A stretch of 64,000 nucleotides of DNA from an uncultured Alphaproteobacteria bacterium (lineage in GTDB: Bacteria > Pseudomonadota > Alphaproteobacteria > HIMB59): the NCBI GenBank assembly GCA_902574995.1, contig CACGPP010000002.1, forward strand, positions 82,233-146,232, in the 5' to 3' direction. Below, one piece after another: positions 55,009 through 62,887 of this stretch (position 1 is the first letter of the stretch; every line of letters starts with the position of its first letter). The translations under genes and the position numbers were made by a program. Below the pieces are notes generated by a model. It was not told where the DNA came from and ran no database searches. It worked only from the letters and a program-made list of their open reading frames with translations.

Positions 55009-55780
55009 TCATATCTTTGAAGGTGTAAAAGCCTTTTTCCTTTGTTGATAACCATACTGCTGCTTGAATAGCGCCATCAGAAAAAATTTTTCTGTTGTGG
55101 GCCTTGTGTGTTAATTCTACAGACTCATTGTCACCGTGAAATATGACCGTATGTTCACCTGGAATATTTCCACCTCTAATAGAAGAGAAACCAATTTCAT
55201 TTTCTTTTCTTTGGCCTTCTTGATCCTGACGTTTAAAATTATAATTTGATTTGGATAGTCCAAGCTCTGCTACAATCTCTTCTCCGAGCTTTAGAGCTGT
55301 TCCACTAGGTGCATCCTTTTTGTGTCGGTGGTGTGTTTCAATTATTTCTATATCGAATTCTTTTAAGTGTTTTGCGGCTTTTCTTGCTATTTCAAAAAAT
55401 GTATTAACTCCATAACTCATGTTCGGTGCGTAAAATACTTTTGTTGAATTACTTGTTTGTTTTAAAATGTTAAAGTGGCTCTCATCTAATCCGGTCGTTC
55501 CAATAACTAAACCAGTATTATTAGAAACGGCAGCTTCCGTAAAATTAAATAAGGCCTTAGGCGTTGTAAAATCTATAACTATATCTGCTTTTTCAAATGA
55601 TTCTTCCCTAGTAGTAAAAACATTTTCATGAATTTGATTTTTATTAATGAAGCTAGGGTCAATATCTTTAACATCAAATACTCCAACGAGCTCAACGTTA
55701 TTATTCGATAGAGCAGAATTTATGAGATTATTTCCCATTCTTCCTAATGCCCCTGCGATAGCTATTTTTGTTCTAGACAT
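55001..55780 (-). CDS. dapB: 4-hydroxy-tetrahydrodipicolinate reductase
   Basis: NAD(P)H-dependent step in lysine and diaminopimelate synthesis. The nucleotide motif AGALGRMG, the catalytic ETHHRHKKDAPSGTALKL (His-His and Lys) and NMSYGVN are clear. 259 residues. It shares its stop region with the opposite DUF2244 gene. Confidence 0.97.
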   Translation of the reverse strand: MSRTKIAIAGALGRMGNNLINSALSNNNVELVGVFDVKDIDPSFINKNQIHENVFTTREESFEKADIVIDFTTPKALFNFTEAAVSNNTGLVIGTTGLDESHFNILKQTSNSTKVFYAPNMSYGVNTFFEIARKAAKHLKEFDIEIIETHHRHKKDAPSGTALKLGEEIVAELGLSKSNYNFKRQDQEGQRKENEIGFSSIRGGNIPGEHTVIFHGDNESVELTHKAHNRKIFSDGAIQAAVWLSTKEKGFYTFKDMIS

Positions 55781-55854
55781 GATTAAGACTTGTTATACAT
55801 AAATTAGTAGATATGGAATAGCAAAATTATTAAATTTTATGCTAAAATTAACTT

Positions 55855-56025
55855 ATGATTAGACTTGCATTAATTCTTCTTATTTTATTACTAGCTAGTT
55901 TATTAATATTTAATAAGAAATTTAGGGAAGCTTTTACAATATCAGTAATACCCCTAGTCTTATTAGTTGTAGGACTTATTGGGTATATGATTTACTATAT
56001 GTTCAGTACTAACTATTTTTCTTAG
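55855..56025 (+). CDS. Small two-helix membrane protein, unrecognised
   Basis: A 56-residue frame from ATG 55855 to TAG 56023-56025. It has two hydrophobic helices (LALILLILLLASLLIF and ISVIPLVLLVVGLIGYMIYY) around a positive loop NKKFREAF, a typical small membrane protein. No ribosome-binding site is clear. It is the only coding candidate in the 264-bp gap between dapB and the rhodanese gene and is too short for most gene finders. Confidence 0.55.
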   Translation: MIRLALILLILLLASLLIFNKKFREAFTISVIPLVLLVVGLIGYMIYYMFSTNYFS

Positions 56026-56043
56026 AGTTTTTAAAATTATGAG

Positions 56044-56442
56044 TTATGTACCTTGCTCGGTTTTAAAACCTAAATTAATCCAATCAATTAAACCTTTGTC
56101 CATTTCATAAATACTTCCCTGATACCCTTCAGAAACTAGATAATCTGCAACCTTTTTAGATGTAATGCCTGCGGTACAGTGAATAATAATATCCTTGTTA
56201 TCGGGGTTTATGGAGTTGATTTTTTCAACAGTTATTTCTTTAAAAGGAATATTGTGTGAGTTCTCAATTCGAATCATATTGTGTTCTTTTGGATATCTAA
56301 CATCAATTACAATTGCACCCTCTTGAATTCTTTTAAATGATTCTTCGGTATCTATAGGTGTGTAGTTCATTGTATTACTCTGAGCAAATAATAAATTAGT
56401 TAGCAGAAAAAAAAATAGAAAAAATTTTTTTAAAAAATTCAC
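56044..56442 (-). CDS. Secreted rhodanese-domain protein
   Basis: Single rhodanese domain after a signal peptide (VNFLKKFFLFFFLLTNLLFA). The catalytic Cys lies in IIHCTAGITSKK. Function probably sulfur transfer or redox in the periplasm. I start it at GTG 56442, which follows the cytochrome stop by 5 bp after an AAGAG site; the open frame reaches 56472 inside the cytochrome. About 132 residues. Confidence 0.8.
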   Translation of the reverse strand: MNFLKKFFLFFFLLTNLLFAQSNTMNYTPIDTEESFKRIQEGAIVIDVRYPKEHNMIRIENSHNIPFKEITVEKINSINPDNKDIIIHCTAGITSKKVADYLVSEGYQGSIYEMDKGLIDWINLGFKTEQGT

Positions 56443-56447
56443 TCTTA

Positions 56448-56861
56448 TTAATCTCTGAAACGAGAGTGGCAACTCTTACAGCTTCCAAATAGATTTTGAT
56501 GAAATTGTTGAACACTTTCAATATCACCCTCTAATGAGGATAATTTTGCAAGTGCTGCATTGTCTTCTGTCTCTTTTGCAATTTGATTAAACAATTCTCT
56601 ATTGTCAATTATGTCAGTACTAGCTTTTGACTTACCTCCAAATGAATCATCAGGAAATAAAGTAGGGTAAACTCTCATTATATTTTCGATTTCTTCATAA
56701 ATTCCTGCCAAGTCGTCGTTAATCACATCGTCTTTAATTAAATTGTTTGCAGTTCTCATTAGTTTATTGAAGTCTCTCATGGACTCTTGCCGATCAAGCA
56801 CAGGGTTAGAATAAGCTAAAAATGGGAATAAAAATATTAAGGCAAGTAAACTTTTAATCAT
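56448..56861 (-). CDS. Cytochrome c'/c556-family protein
   Basis: Signal peptide MIKSLLALIFLFPFLAYS, then a four-helix protein ending with the heme motif CKSCHSRFR, the C-terminal CXXCH position of cytochrome c'. About 137 residues from ATG 56861; the frame opens at 56879. It is immediately before the rhodanese gene and after the tungstate-type ATPase gene. Which electron donor or ligand it uses is unknown. Confidence 0.8.
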   Translation of the reverse strand: MIKSLLALIFLFPFLAYSNPVLDRQESMRDFNKLMRTANNLIKDDVINDDLAGIYEEIENIMRVYPTLFPDDSFGGKSKASTDIIDNRELFNQIAKETEDNAALAKLSSLEGDIESVQQFHQNLFGSCKSCHSRFRD

Positions 56862-56902
56862 GATATGTGTTTTTAGCATATCAGTAAATTATGTATGGAA
56901 CA

Positions 56903-57508
56903 TTAAAAAAATTTTGAAGAAATATCGTTAAATACAATTTTTCCTGAATCTAAAACTATCACGTAATCTGCAAATTTTTTTACAAGACTCATATTGTGGA
57001 GAGATAAAAGAATAGTTTTATTTTTAACTTTAGACAAAGAAGTAAAAAAAATCTTTTCACTTTCTAAGTCAAGGTTCTGATTAGGTTCGTCTAAAATGAT
57101 TAAATCTTGTTCATAACTCATTAATCTAGAAATGAATACTTTCTGTTTTTCTCCTTCTGATAAATTTTGAAATTTACGTTTTTTTAATTTATTTAATTTA
57201 AATAAATTAAAGTAGAACTTATTTACCTTGGATTTCTTTAATTTGCTTAATAGCAGAAAATTATCCTCTAAACTTTTATTTAAAGAAATAGGTTTTTGAA
57301 AAAGCATCGGTATAGGTTCAGAATATTCAGAGTTAATTGTTCCTTTATTAGGAATAATAATTTTATTTATAATTTTTATAAGAGAGCTTTTACCAGAACC
57401 ATTTTTTCCAGTAATAACTGTAATTTTGTTTTGTATGATATTTAGATTAATATTCGAGAGAATATTTTTTCCATCAATCGTATATGAAATATTATTTACT
57501 TTGATCAT
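56903..57508 (-). CDS. tupC: Tungstate-type ABC transporter ATPase
   Basis: 201-residue ATPase. Walker A ITGKNGSGKSSL, signature LSEGEKQKVFI and Walker B LIILDEPNQNLD are present. At the small end for this family. The start overlaps the permease gene by 17 bp. The tupA-tupB-tupC order supports tungstate or a related oxyanion; molybdate is also possible. Confidence 0.85.
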   Translation of the reverse strand: MIKVNNISYTIDGKNILSNINLNIIQNKITVITGKNGSGKSSLIKIINKIIIPNKGTINSEYSEPIPMLFQKPISLNKSLEDNFLLLSKLKKSKVNKFYFNLFKLNKLKKRKFQNLSEGEKQKVFISRLMSYEQDLIILDEPNQNLDLESEKIFFTSLSKVKNKTILLSLHNMSLVKKFADYVIVLDSGKIVFNDISSKFF

Positions 57509-58148
57509 TATTTTTATTTAAAAAATTAAGGGATATTGATATTAAAAGTGTGAGGGAAATTAATATCGTTCCTAAAACTATACCTAATGAAACATTCCCT
57601 TTAGAAGTTTCTAAAGCAATTGTCGCTGTCATGTTTCTTGTGAAATGATCAATTGAGCCTCCTACAATTGCAGCTGCCCCATACTCGCTAATAGCCCTGC
57701 CAAAACCTAGTAAAAAGACAGTGATGTAAATATTTGTTTTATTTGAAAAGAGTATGAAAATTATATCTTTTTTGGACGCTCCATAAGACATTAATTCATC
57801 TCTATAAATTGGATAATCCTCTTCAATGTTTTTAATAATTAAAGTTATCATAATTGGGAAGATAATTACGATCTGAGCAATGATCATTGCTAAAGGTGAA
57901 TATAGAATTTCCATCCAACCTAAGGGGCCAGATCTACTTATTAGTATATAGACTAATAGCCCTGCACATACGGGAGGGATAGAGGTAAGAGAACTTAAGA
58001 AAATTACAACTGGTTTTTTTAATTGGAATTGATTAATAGCAATTAAATAGCCAAAGATCATTGATAAAAAAAATGCAATTAAAGTTGAGAAAATACTTAC
58101 ATAAATTGTAATAAAGACTGCGGATTGTATTTTTTCAAAAGTTAGCAT
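57492..58148 (-). CDS. tupB: Tungstate-type ABC transporter permease
   Basis: 218 residues with about five membrane helices and the EAA-like loop RDELMSYGASKKDIIFILF. GFGRAISEYGAAAIVGGSI is the typical C-terminal motif of the molybdate/tungstate permease group. Ten bases after the binding-protein gene. Confidence 0.87.
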   Translation of the reverse strand: MLTFEKIQSAVFITIYVSIFSTLIAFFLSMIFGYLIAINQFQLKKPVVIFLSSLTSIPPVCAGLLVYILISRSGPLGWMEILYSPLAMIIAQIVIIFPIMITLIIKNIEEDYPIYRDELMSYGASKKDIIFILFSNKTNIYITVFLLGFGRAISEYGAAAIVGGSIDHFTRNMTATIALETSKGNVSLGIVLGTILISLTLLISISLNFLNKNNDQSK

Positions 58149-58158
58149 TTAGATAGTA

Positions 58159-58953
58159 TTAATTGGTATGAAACAACTTTTCACCGTTATATGTAAACCT
58201 ATTAATAACATCTTTGCCCTCACCTGTAATCAACCATTCAATGAACTTCTGAGATTTTTTATACTCAACATGAGGGAATTTTTCTGGATTGACCGCAATA
58301 ATTCCATAAGGATTATGTAATTCATCACCACCCTCAAAAAGAATTTTTAAATTATTTTTATTTTTAAAAGATAGCCAGGTGCCTTTGTCACTTATGGTAT
58401 AGGCATCAATTTCAGAGGCAATATTTAATGTATTGGCCATGCTTGTCCCAGTTTTTATATATCTATCAGAGTCAAATTTTTTTATATTTGCCAAACTCCA
58501 TAATTCTTGTTCTTTTTTATGAGTTCCAGAATTATCATCTCTTGAAATAAATTTGTATTCTGAGTTATATATTTTTTTTAATGCGGATAAAATATCTTCC
58601 TCTTGTGATATTTTCAGTGGGTCAGATTTTGGACCAACTAAAATAAACTTATTGTACATAATTTCATATCTTTGAACACCGTAACCCTCGTCTATAAATT
58701 CTAATTCATCTTTTTTTGAATGAACAAATAATAAATCTCCATCGCCCCTTTTTGCGTTTGCAATAGCATTACCGGTTCCAACTGCAATAGGTCTTACACT
58801 AATTCCAGTTTTATTTTTAAATTCTGATGCTAAGAGATCAAGTAAACCCGTATTAGCAATGCTAGTAGTAGATTGAATGACTATAAAATCTTTAGAATAA
58901 ACACTGATGGAAAATAATAAAAATAACGATAAAAATAAATTTTTTAATTTCAT
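58159..58953 (-). CDS. tupA: Tungstate-type ABC transporter binding protein TupA
   Basis: Periplasmic receptor. Signal peptide MKLKNLFLSLFLLFSISVYS, then the TupA-like oxyanion loop QSTTSIANTGLLD, GTGNAIANAKRGDGDLLFVHS and SRDDNSGTHKKEQ. The second of these resembles the TTTS/N-anchor of TupA more than ModA. 264 residues. It is divergent from cytochrome b561 with a 37-bp gap. Confidence 0.87.
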   Translation of the reverse strand: MKLKNLFLSLFLLFSISVYSKDFIVIQSTTSIANTGLLDLLASEFKNKTGISVRPIAVGTGNAIANAKRGDGDLLFVHSKKDELEFIDEGYGVQRYEIMYNKFILVGPKSDPLKISQEEDILSALKKIYNSEYKFISRDDNSGTHKKEQELWSLANIKKFDSDRYIKTGTSMANTLNIASEIDAYTISDKGTWLSFKNKNNLKILFEGGDELHNPYGIIAVNPEKFPHVEYKKSQKFIEWLITGEGKDVINRFTYNGEKLFHTN

Positions 58954-58990
58954 TTATTAACAACAATATTAACATACATAATTGAAGATA

Positions 58991-59527
58991 ATGAAGTTAG
59001 CAAACAGCGCAGATAATTACGGTTTAATTAGCAAGTTATTTCATTGGATTATGGCTGCTCTTATAATTGCAACATACATATTAGGTAAAAATTTAGAGAA
59101 TAATTTTGAGTATTATTATGAAATATTGATGATACACAACACACTAGGTCTTTCAATTCTTGTCCTAGCAATATTTAGATTAAGTTGGAAATTTATTAAT
59201 ATTAGGCCCAAGCCCATCTTAAAAAATAAAATATTAATTTATGTTGCTAAAACTAACTATTTTTTATTTTACTCAATATTTTTTTTACAACCAATATCTG
59301 GATACATCCTTACAAACTTACAAGGTGACACAGTAATGTTTTTAAATTTTGAATTAATAAATTTATTGGATCACAACAGTGATTTAAGGTACTTGTTCAA
59401 AAGTTTCCATGAATATTCTAGTAATGTTTTATTAGTTTTATTTTTTATACATTCAGGAGCTGCACTTATGCACCATTTTGTATTAAAAGATAGAACTTTA
59501 AAAAGAATGACTTTTGGTAGTGATTAA
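58991..59527 (+). CDS. Cytochrome b561-family membrane protein
   Basis: Four-helix diheme electron carrier. 178 residues from ATG 58991 (MKLANSADNYGLISKLFHWIMA); a TTG at 58982 is also open. The conserved heme His residues include KLFHWIM, IHNTLG, FHEYSSN and FIHSGAALMHH. It probably moves electrons between the quinone pool and periplasm. The nearby cytochrome c' could be linked, but they are on opposite strands. Confidence 0.88.
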   Translation: MKLANSADNYGLISKLFHWIMAALIIATYILGKNLENNFEYYYEILMIHNTLGLSILVLAIFRLSWKFINIRPKPILKNKILIYVAKTNYFLFYSIFFLQPISGYILTNLQGDTVMFLNFELINLLDHNSDLRYLFKSFHEYSSNVLLVLFFIHSGAALMHHFVLKDRTLKRMTFGSD

Positions 59528-59531
59528 AATT

Positions 59532-60524
59532 TTAAAGCCACTCGGGTACGGGAAGTTTTTTTGATAACAGATATTCTTTGTTATACAACTTACTAAAATA
59601 CTTGTTAGCATCATCACACAGAATTGTAACAATGTTTTTACCTGGTCCTATTTCTTTAGCCATTTCGATAGCACCTGCTACATTTACTCCAGAACTGGAG
59701 CCAAGAAATAAGCCTTCTGTTTTGACCATTTTATATAAAAGTTCAAACGCATCATAATCAGTAATATGGTATGAGAAATCAATAAGGGAAGGTTCAACAT
59801 TTTTTGTCACTCTATACTGGCCTATTCCCTCCGTTACTGAAGGCTCGCCTTTAACTTCCAATTTAGAATATTTAAAATAATTATACATTTGAGCACCTTG
59901 TGGATCTGTACAAGCTATTTTTATATTTGAATTTAATTCTTTGAGTCCAATAGATGTGCCTGCTAATGTTCCACCCGACCCAATTGCACAAGTAAATCCG
60001 TCAACTTTTCCATCAAGCTGATTGAATATTTCTTTAGCTGTGGTTTTTGAGTGAAATTTGTAATTTGCTGTATTGTCAAATTGGTTTGCCCACATAACTG
60101 AAGTCTCTCCTTTTGATTGTAGATCTTCAACTAACCTCTTTGATACATGCTGATAATTACCTGGATCAGAATAGGGTTTAGTTGGTACAACTTTTAGCTT
60201 TGCCCCCATATTCCTTAAAATACTTTGCTTCTCCTCTGATGCACCGTCAGGCATTACAATTATAGTTTTGTATCCTCTAGCATTGTTAATCATTGTTAAA
60301 GCAATACCTGTGTTTCCAAAGGTACCCTCAACGACAGTGCCGCCTGGTTCAATTAAATTATTCTCTTCAGCATCAAGGATTATACCCAATGCCGTTCTAT
60401 CTTTGATAGAACCAGCTGGATTCATAAATTCTGCTTTACCATAAATATTACAACCCGTAATTTCAGATGGATATTTGAGTTTAATAAGTGGCGTATTGCC
60501 AATAAAATCAACTATGTCTCTCAT
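59532..60524 (-). CDS. Cysteine synthase / cystathionine beta-synthase family enzyme
   Basis: PLP enzyme of fold type II. The Lys-containing motif NPAGSIKDRTA, the substrate loop EGTFGNTGIAL and GSGGTLAGT are seen; the usual EPTSGNTG is here EGTFGNTG, a variant found in some proteobacterial cysteine synthases. 330 residues, no CBS regulatory domains. It follows a cystathionine gamma-lyase-like gene by one base, which suggests reverse transsulfuration (homocysteine to cysteine) or sulfide fixation. Confidence 0.82.
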   Translation of the reverse strand: MRDIVDFIGNTPLIKLKYPSEITGCNIYGKAEFMNPAGSIKDRTALGIILDAEENNLIEPGGTVVEGTFGNTGIALTMINNARGYKTIIVMPDGASEEKQSILRNMGAKLKVVPTKPYSDPGNYQHVSKRLVEDLQSKGETSVMWANQFDNTANYKFHSKTTAKEIFNQLDGKVDGFTCAIGSGGTLAGTSIGLKELNSNIKIACTDPQGAQMYNYFKYSKLEVKGEPSVTEGIGQYRVTKNVEPSLIDFSYHITDYDAFELLYKMVKTEGLFLGSSSGVNVAGAIEMAKEIGPGKNIVTILCDDANKYFSKLYNKEYLLSKKLPVPEWL

Positions 60525-60525
60525 T

Positions 60526-61665
60526 TTAAATCTTTGATAGGGCTTGGTCTAAATCTGAGATCAAATCATCTACATCTTCAATACCCACAGATATTCTTAG
60601 TAATGTTTCTGATATGCCTAATTTTTCTCTAATTGATGGATCTATTGAAGCATGGGTCATGATGGCTGGATGCTCGATCAAACTTTCGACTCCTCCTAGG
60701 CTTTCCGCGAGTGTAAATAAATTTAAATTTTTTAGAAAAGTTTTTACCCCATTAATATCTGAGTCAATTACAAAAGACATCATTCCACCAAAACCATCCA
60801 TTTGTTTTTCTGCAATTTCCTTGTGCCTTTTATCATTACCTGGAAAAAAAACTTTTTCTATCTTAGGATGATTGGATAAATAATTAGACACAGAAATAGC
60901 ATTTTCATTATGTTGCTTCATTCTTACAGAAAGTGTTTTAATGCTTCTTGTTAATAAATAACAATCAAAGGGAGAGGGGACAGCCCCAACTGCATTTTGA
61001 ATAAAAGAAATTTTTTCAGCGTATTCCTTATTCTCTTTAATAACAATAGAACCGCCAACAATATCTGAGTGGCCTCCTAAATATTTTGTTGAAGAACTCA
61101 CTACCATATCTGCACCTAATTCAAGTGGTCTCTGATTATATGAAGAGGCAAATGTGTTATCACATATCACAGGTAATTTAAACTCACTTGCAATATTAAC
61201 AGTGTTTTTAATATCAATAATTTTCATTAATGGATTTGATGGTGTTTCAATCCATATAAATTTTGTGTTTTCTTTTATTTCATCATTCCAGTTTATATTT
61301 TTATCAAAGTCGATGTAAGTTACGTCAATATTTGATTTAACTTTATCAAATAACCTACGAGTACCCCCATATACATCATCAGAACAAACTATATGGTAGT
61401 TTGTGCCAAATAGGTCACAAACTGTATTAATTGCTGACATGCCCGATGCAAATGCAAAAGCTTTATCTCCAGACTCAATTTGTGCTAGTAATTTTTCTAG
61501 TACATCTCTTGAAGGATTTTTGGTTCTAGCATATTCATACTCAAAATTTCCGGGTTCCATTTGTTTGAAGGTTGATGAAAGATGTATCGGTGGCATAACG
61601 GCTCCCGTTTCTTTATCTGGGCCATGCCCAGAATGAATTACTTTTGTGTTAAATTTTTTTTTCAC
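60526..61665 (-). CDS. Cystathionine gamma-lyase/synthase family PLP enzyme
   Basis: Fold type I PLP enzyme of the Cys/Met metabolism family. The PLP Lys is in SSTKYLGGHSDIVGG, and YGGTRRLF, CDNTFASSYNQRPLELGADMV and GGVESLIEHPAIMTHAS are typical. 379 residues. The motif set fits cystathionine gamma-lyase as well as gamma-synthase; the paired cystathionine-synthase-like gene favours the lyase. Confidence 0.85.
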   Translation of the reverse strand: MKKKFNTKVIHSGHGPDKETGAVMPPIHLSSTFKQMEPGNFEYEYARTKNPSRDVLEKLLAQIESGDKAFAFASGMSAINTVCDLFGTNYHIVCSDDVYGGTRRLFDKVKSNIDVTYIDFDKNINWNDEIKENTKFIWIETPSNPLMKIIDIKNTVNIASEFKLPVICDNTFASSYNQRPLELGADMVVSSSTKYLGGHSDIVGGSIVIKENKEYAEKISFIQNAVGAVPSPFDCYLLTRSIKTLSVRMKQHNENAISVSNYLSNHPKIEKVFFPGNDKRHKEIAEKQMDGFGGMMSFVIDSDINGVKTFLKNLNLFTLAESLGGVESLIEHPAIMTHASIDPSIREKLGISETLLRISVGIEDVDDLISDLDQALSKI

Positions 61666-61788
61666 AGCTCAATTTATAACTAATTAATTTTTAAATAACA
61701 TCTATAACGATATTTTTCTTATTTGATAGGCTTTTTAAATTATAAGAAATCTGTTTCATATCAACCAAAATTCGAATATTATACCTGT

Positions 61789-61838
61789 CCCCTAGCCGCT
61801 TGGGTTGAGACATTGTCGAGGAGGAAGGTGGCAAGGGG
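61789..61838. other. GC-rich inverted-repeat island before the cystathionine gene
   Basis: CCCCT-A-GCC (61789-61797) pairs with GGC-A-AGGGG (61830-61838) with one mismatch around 32 bases; a small GAC-ATT-GTC hairpin (61809-61817) lies inside. It is distinctly GC-rich in a 224-bp gap of AT-rich DNA. On the - strand a TATAAT (61783-61778) follows at once, 113 bp before the cystathionine gene start. There is no T tract. Possible structured RNA, riboswitch-like leader or operator; no known family recognised. Confidence 0.45.
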
Positions 61839-61888
61839 CAATAAATTTCATTATTTCGTCAATCTATATTTTTAACCAACTGGTTAAT

Positions 61889-62431
61889 TTAAGTTTCCTT
61901 TGACACCATTTGATTTAGATTTTCAATTTTCATATCAACAGACAAATCATTTGGCATTAACTTTTTCATTTCTTGATAAACCTTAAGTGCTCCATCATAA
62001 TTTTTGTAGCTTATAAGAATTCTACTCAAACCATCTAATGCACCAAAATGTCTTGGTTCAAGATACAATGTAGCTTCAATATCTCTCATAGAGTTTTCAT
62101 AGTCTCCCATCATAAAATAAAAAGTTGCCCTTTTGTTGTAGGCCTCCGCGTAATTTGGCTCTAACTCAATAGCAAGAGTTAAAGCTGATATCGCAGATTG
62201 GTAATTTTTAGATTTAAAAAAATCTGAAATATTATCCATTACTATTTTTACATCTGGATTTTCAATTTTCATCCATTCTCCCCATATTTTTGATATAATT
62301 AGACTTTGTTCTTTTGAGTCCTTTACCTCGGAGAGCTGACTGAATAATTCATCAAGTTTTGGGCTATTTTGATCTGCGTAACTATAAGATATGTTCAAAA
62401 ACAAGGCGAATATAATTAAAATGATTTTCAT
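61889..62431 (-). CDS. Secreted TPR-repeat protein
   Basis: 180 residues with a signal peptide (MKIILIIFALFLNISYSYA) and two to three tetratricopeptide repeats (about 75-170; LELEPNYAEAYNKRATFYFMMGDYENS is a clear one). TPR proteins mediate protein-protein contacts; partners are unknown. It lies upstream of the cystathionine gene on the same strand, across the GC-rich island. Confidence 0.8.
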   Translation of the reverse strand: MKIILIIFALFLNISYSYADQNSPKLDELFSQLSEVKDSKEQSLIISKIWGEWMKIENPDVKIVMDNISDFFKSKNYQSAISALTLAIELEPNYAEAYNKRATFYFMMGDYENSMRDIEATLYLEPRHFGALDGLSRILISYKNYDGALKVYQEMKKLMPNDLSVDMKIENLNQMVSKET

Positions 62432-62461
62432 CTATATTGTTTAAATACGCATATAAATAGT

Positions 62462-62887
62462 ATGCAGTTTAAAAAATTAATTTACACAAGTTTATGCCTT
62501 TTACTTTTTAAAACCATATCGATTGCAGAAACTATTGATAAAAATGAGTTTAGTGAAACGCAAGCAGTGATTGAAAGTCAACTAAAGGCCTTCATTAACA
62601 AAGATGCTGAAGGAGCTTTCTTTCATGCCTCACCTTATATCAAGATGAGGTTCAATAATCCTCAAGATTTTATGAGTATGGTTAAAAACTATTATGAGCC
62701 TGTTTATAACCCTAAAAATTACTATTTTATGGAATCAAAATTTTTTGAAGGAGCTATATATCATCAACTACAAATTGTCTCGCAAGATAATGTTTCTTAT
62801 TTAGCAATGTACTCGCTCATTAAAGACAAGGGAGAGTGGAAAATTTCAGGTTGCTCTATTTACCCAATGGAAAAGCAATCAATTTAG
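62462..62887 (+). CDS. DUF4864-family secreted protein
   Basis: 141 residues with a signal peptide (MQFKKLIYTSLCLLLFKTISIA). The mature part has the NTF2-like pattern of DUF4864: QAVIESQLKAFINKDAEGAFFHASP and YSLIKDKGEWKISGCSIYP at the end. Function unknown. It is divergent from the TPR gene with a 30-bp gap, and its stop region overlaps that of the EamA gene. Confidence 0.78.
   Translation: MQFKKLIYTSLCLLLFKTISIAETIDKNEFSETQAVIESQLKAFINKDAEGAFFHASPYIKMRFNNPQDFMSMVKNYYEPVYNPKNYYFMESKFFEGAIYHQLQIVSQDNVSYLAMYSLIKDKGEWKISGCSIYPMEKQSI

Noticed and set aside
61789..61838. RNase P RNA or SRP RNA because of GAGGAGGAAGG
   Set aside because: The surrounding conserved helices of RNase P and the GGAA-loop plus AGCAGCC core of SRP RNA are absent, and the island is only about 50 bases.
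61666..61888. SAM-I, SAM-II or SAH riboswitch before the cystathionine gene
   Set aside because: None of their conserved cores could be found by eye; only an unclassified inverted repeat is reported.
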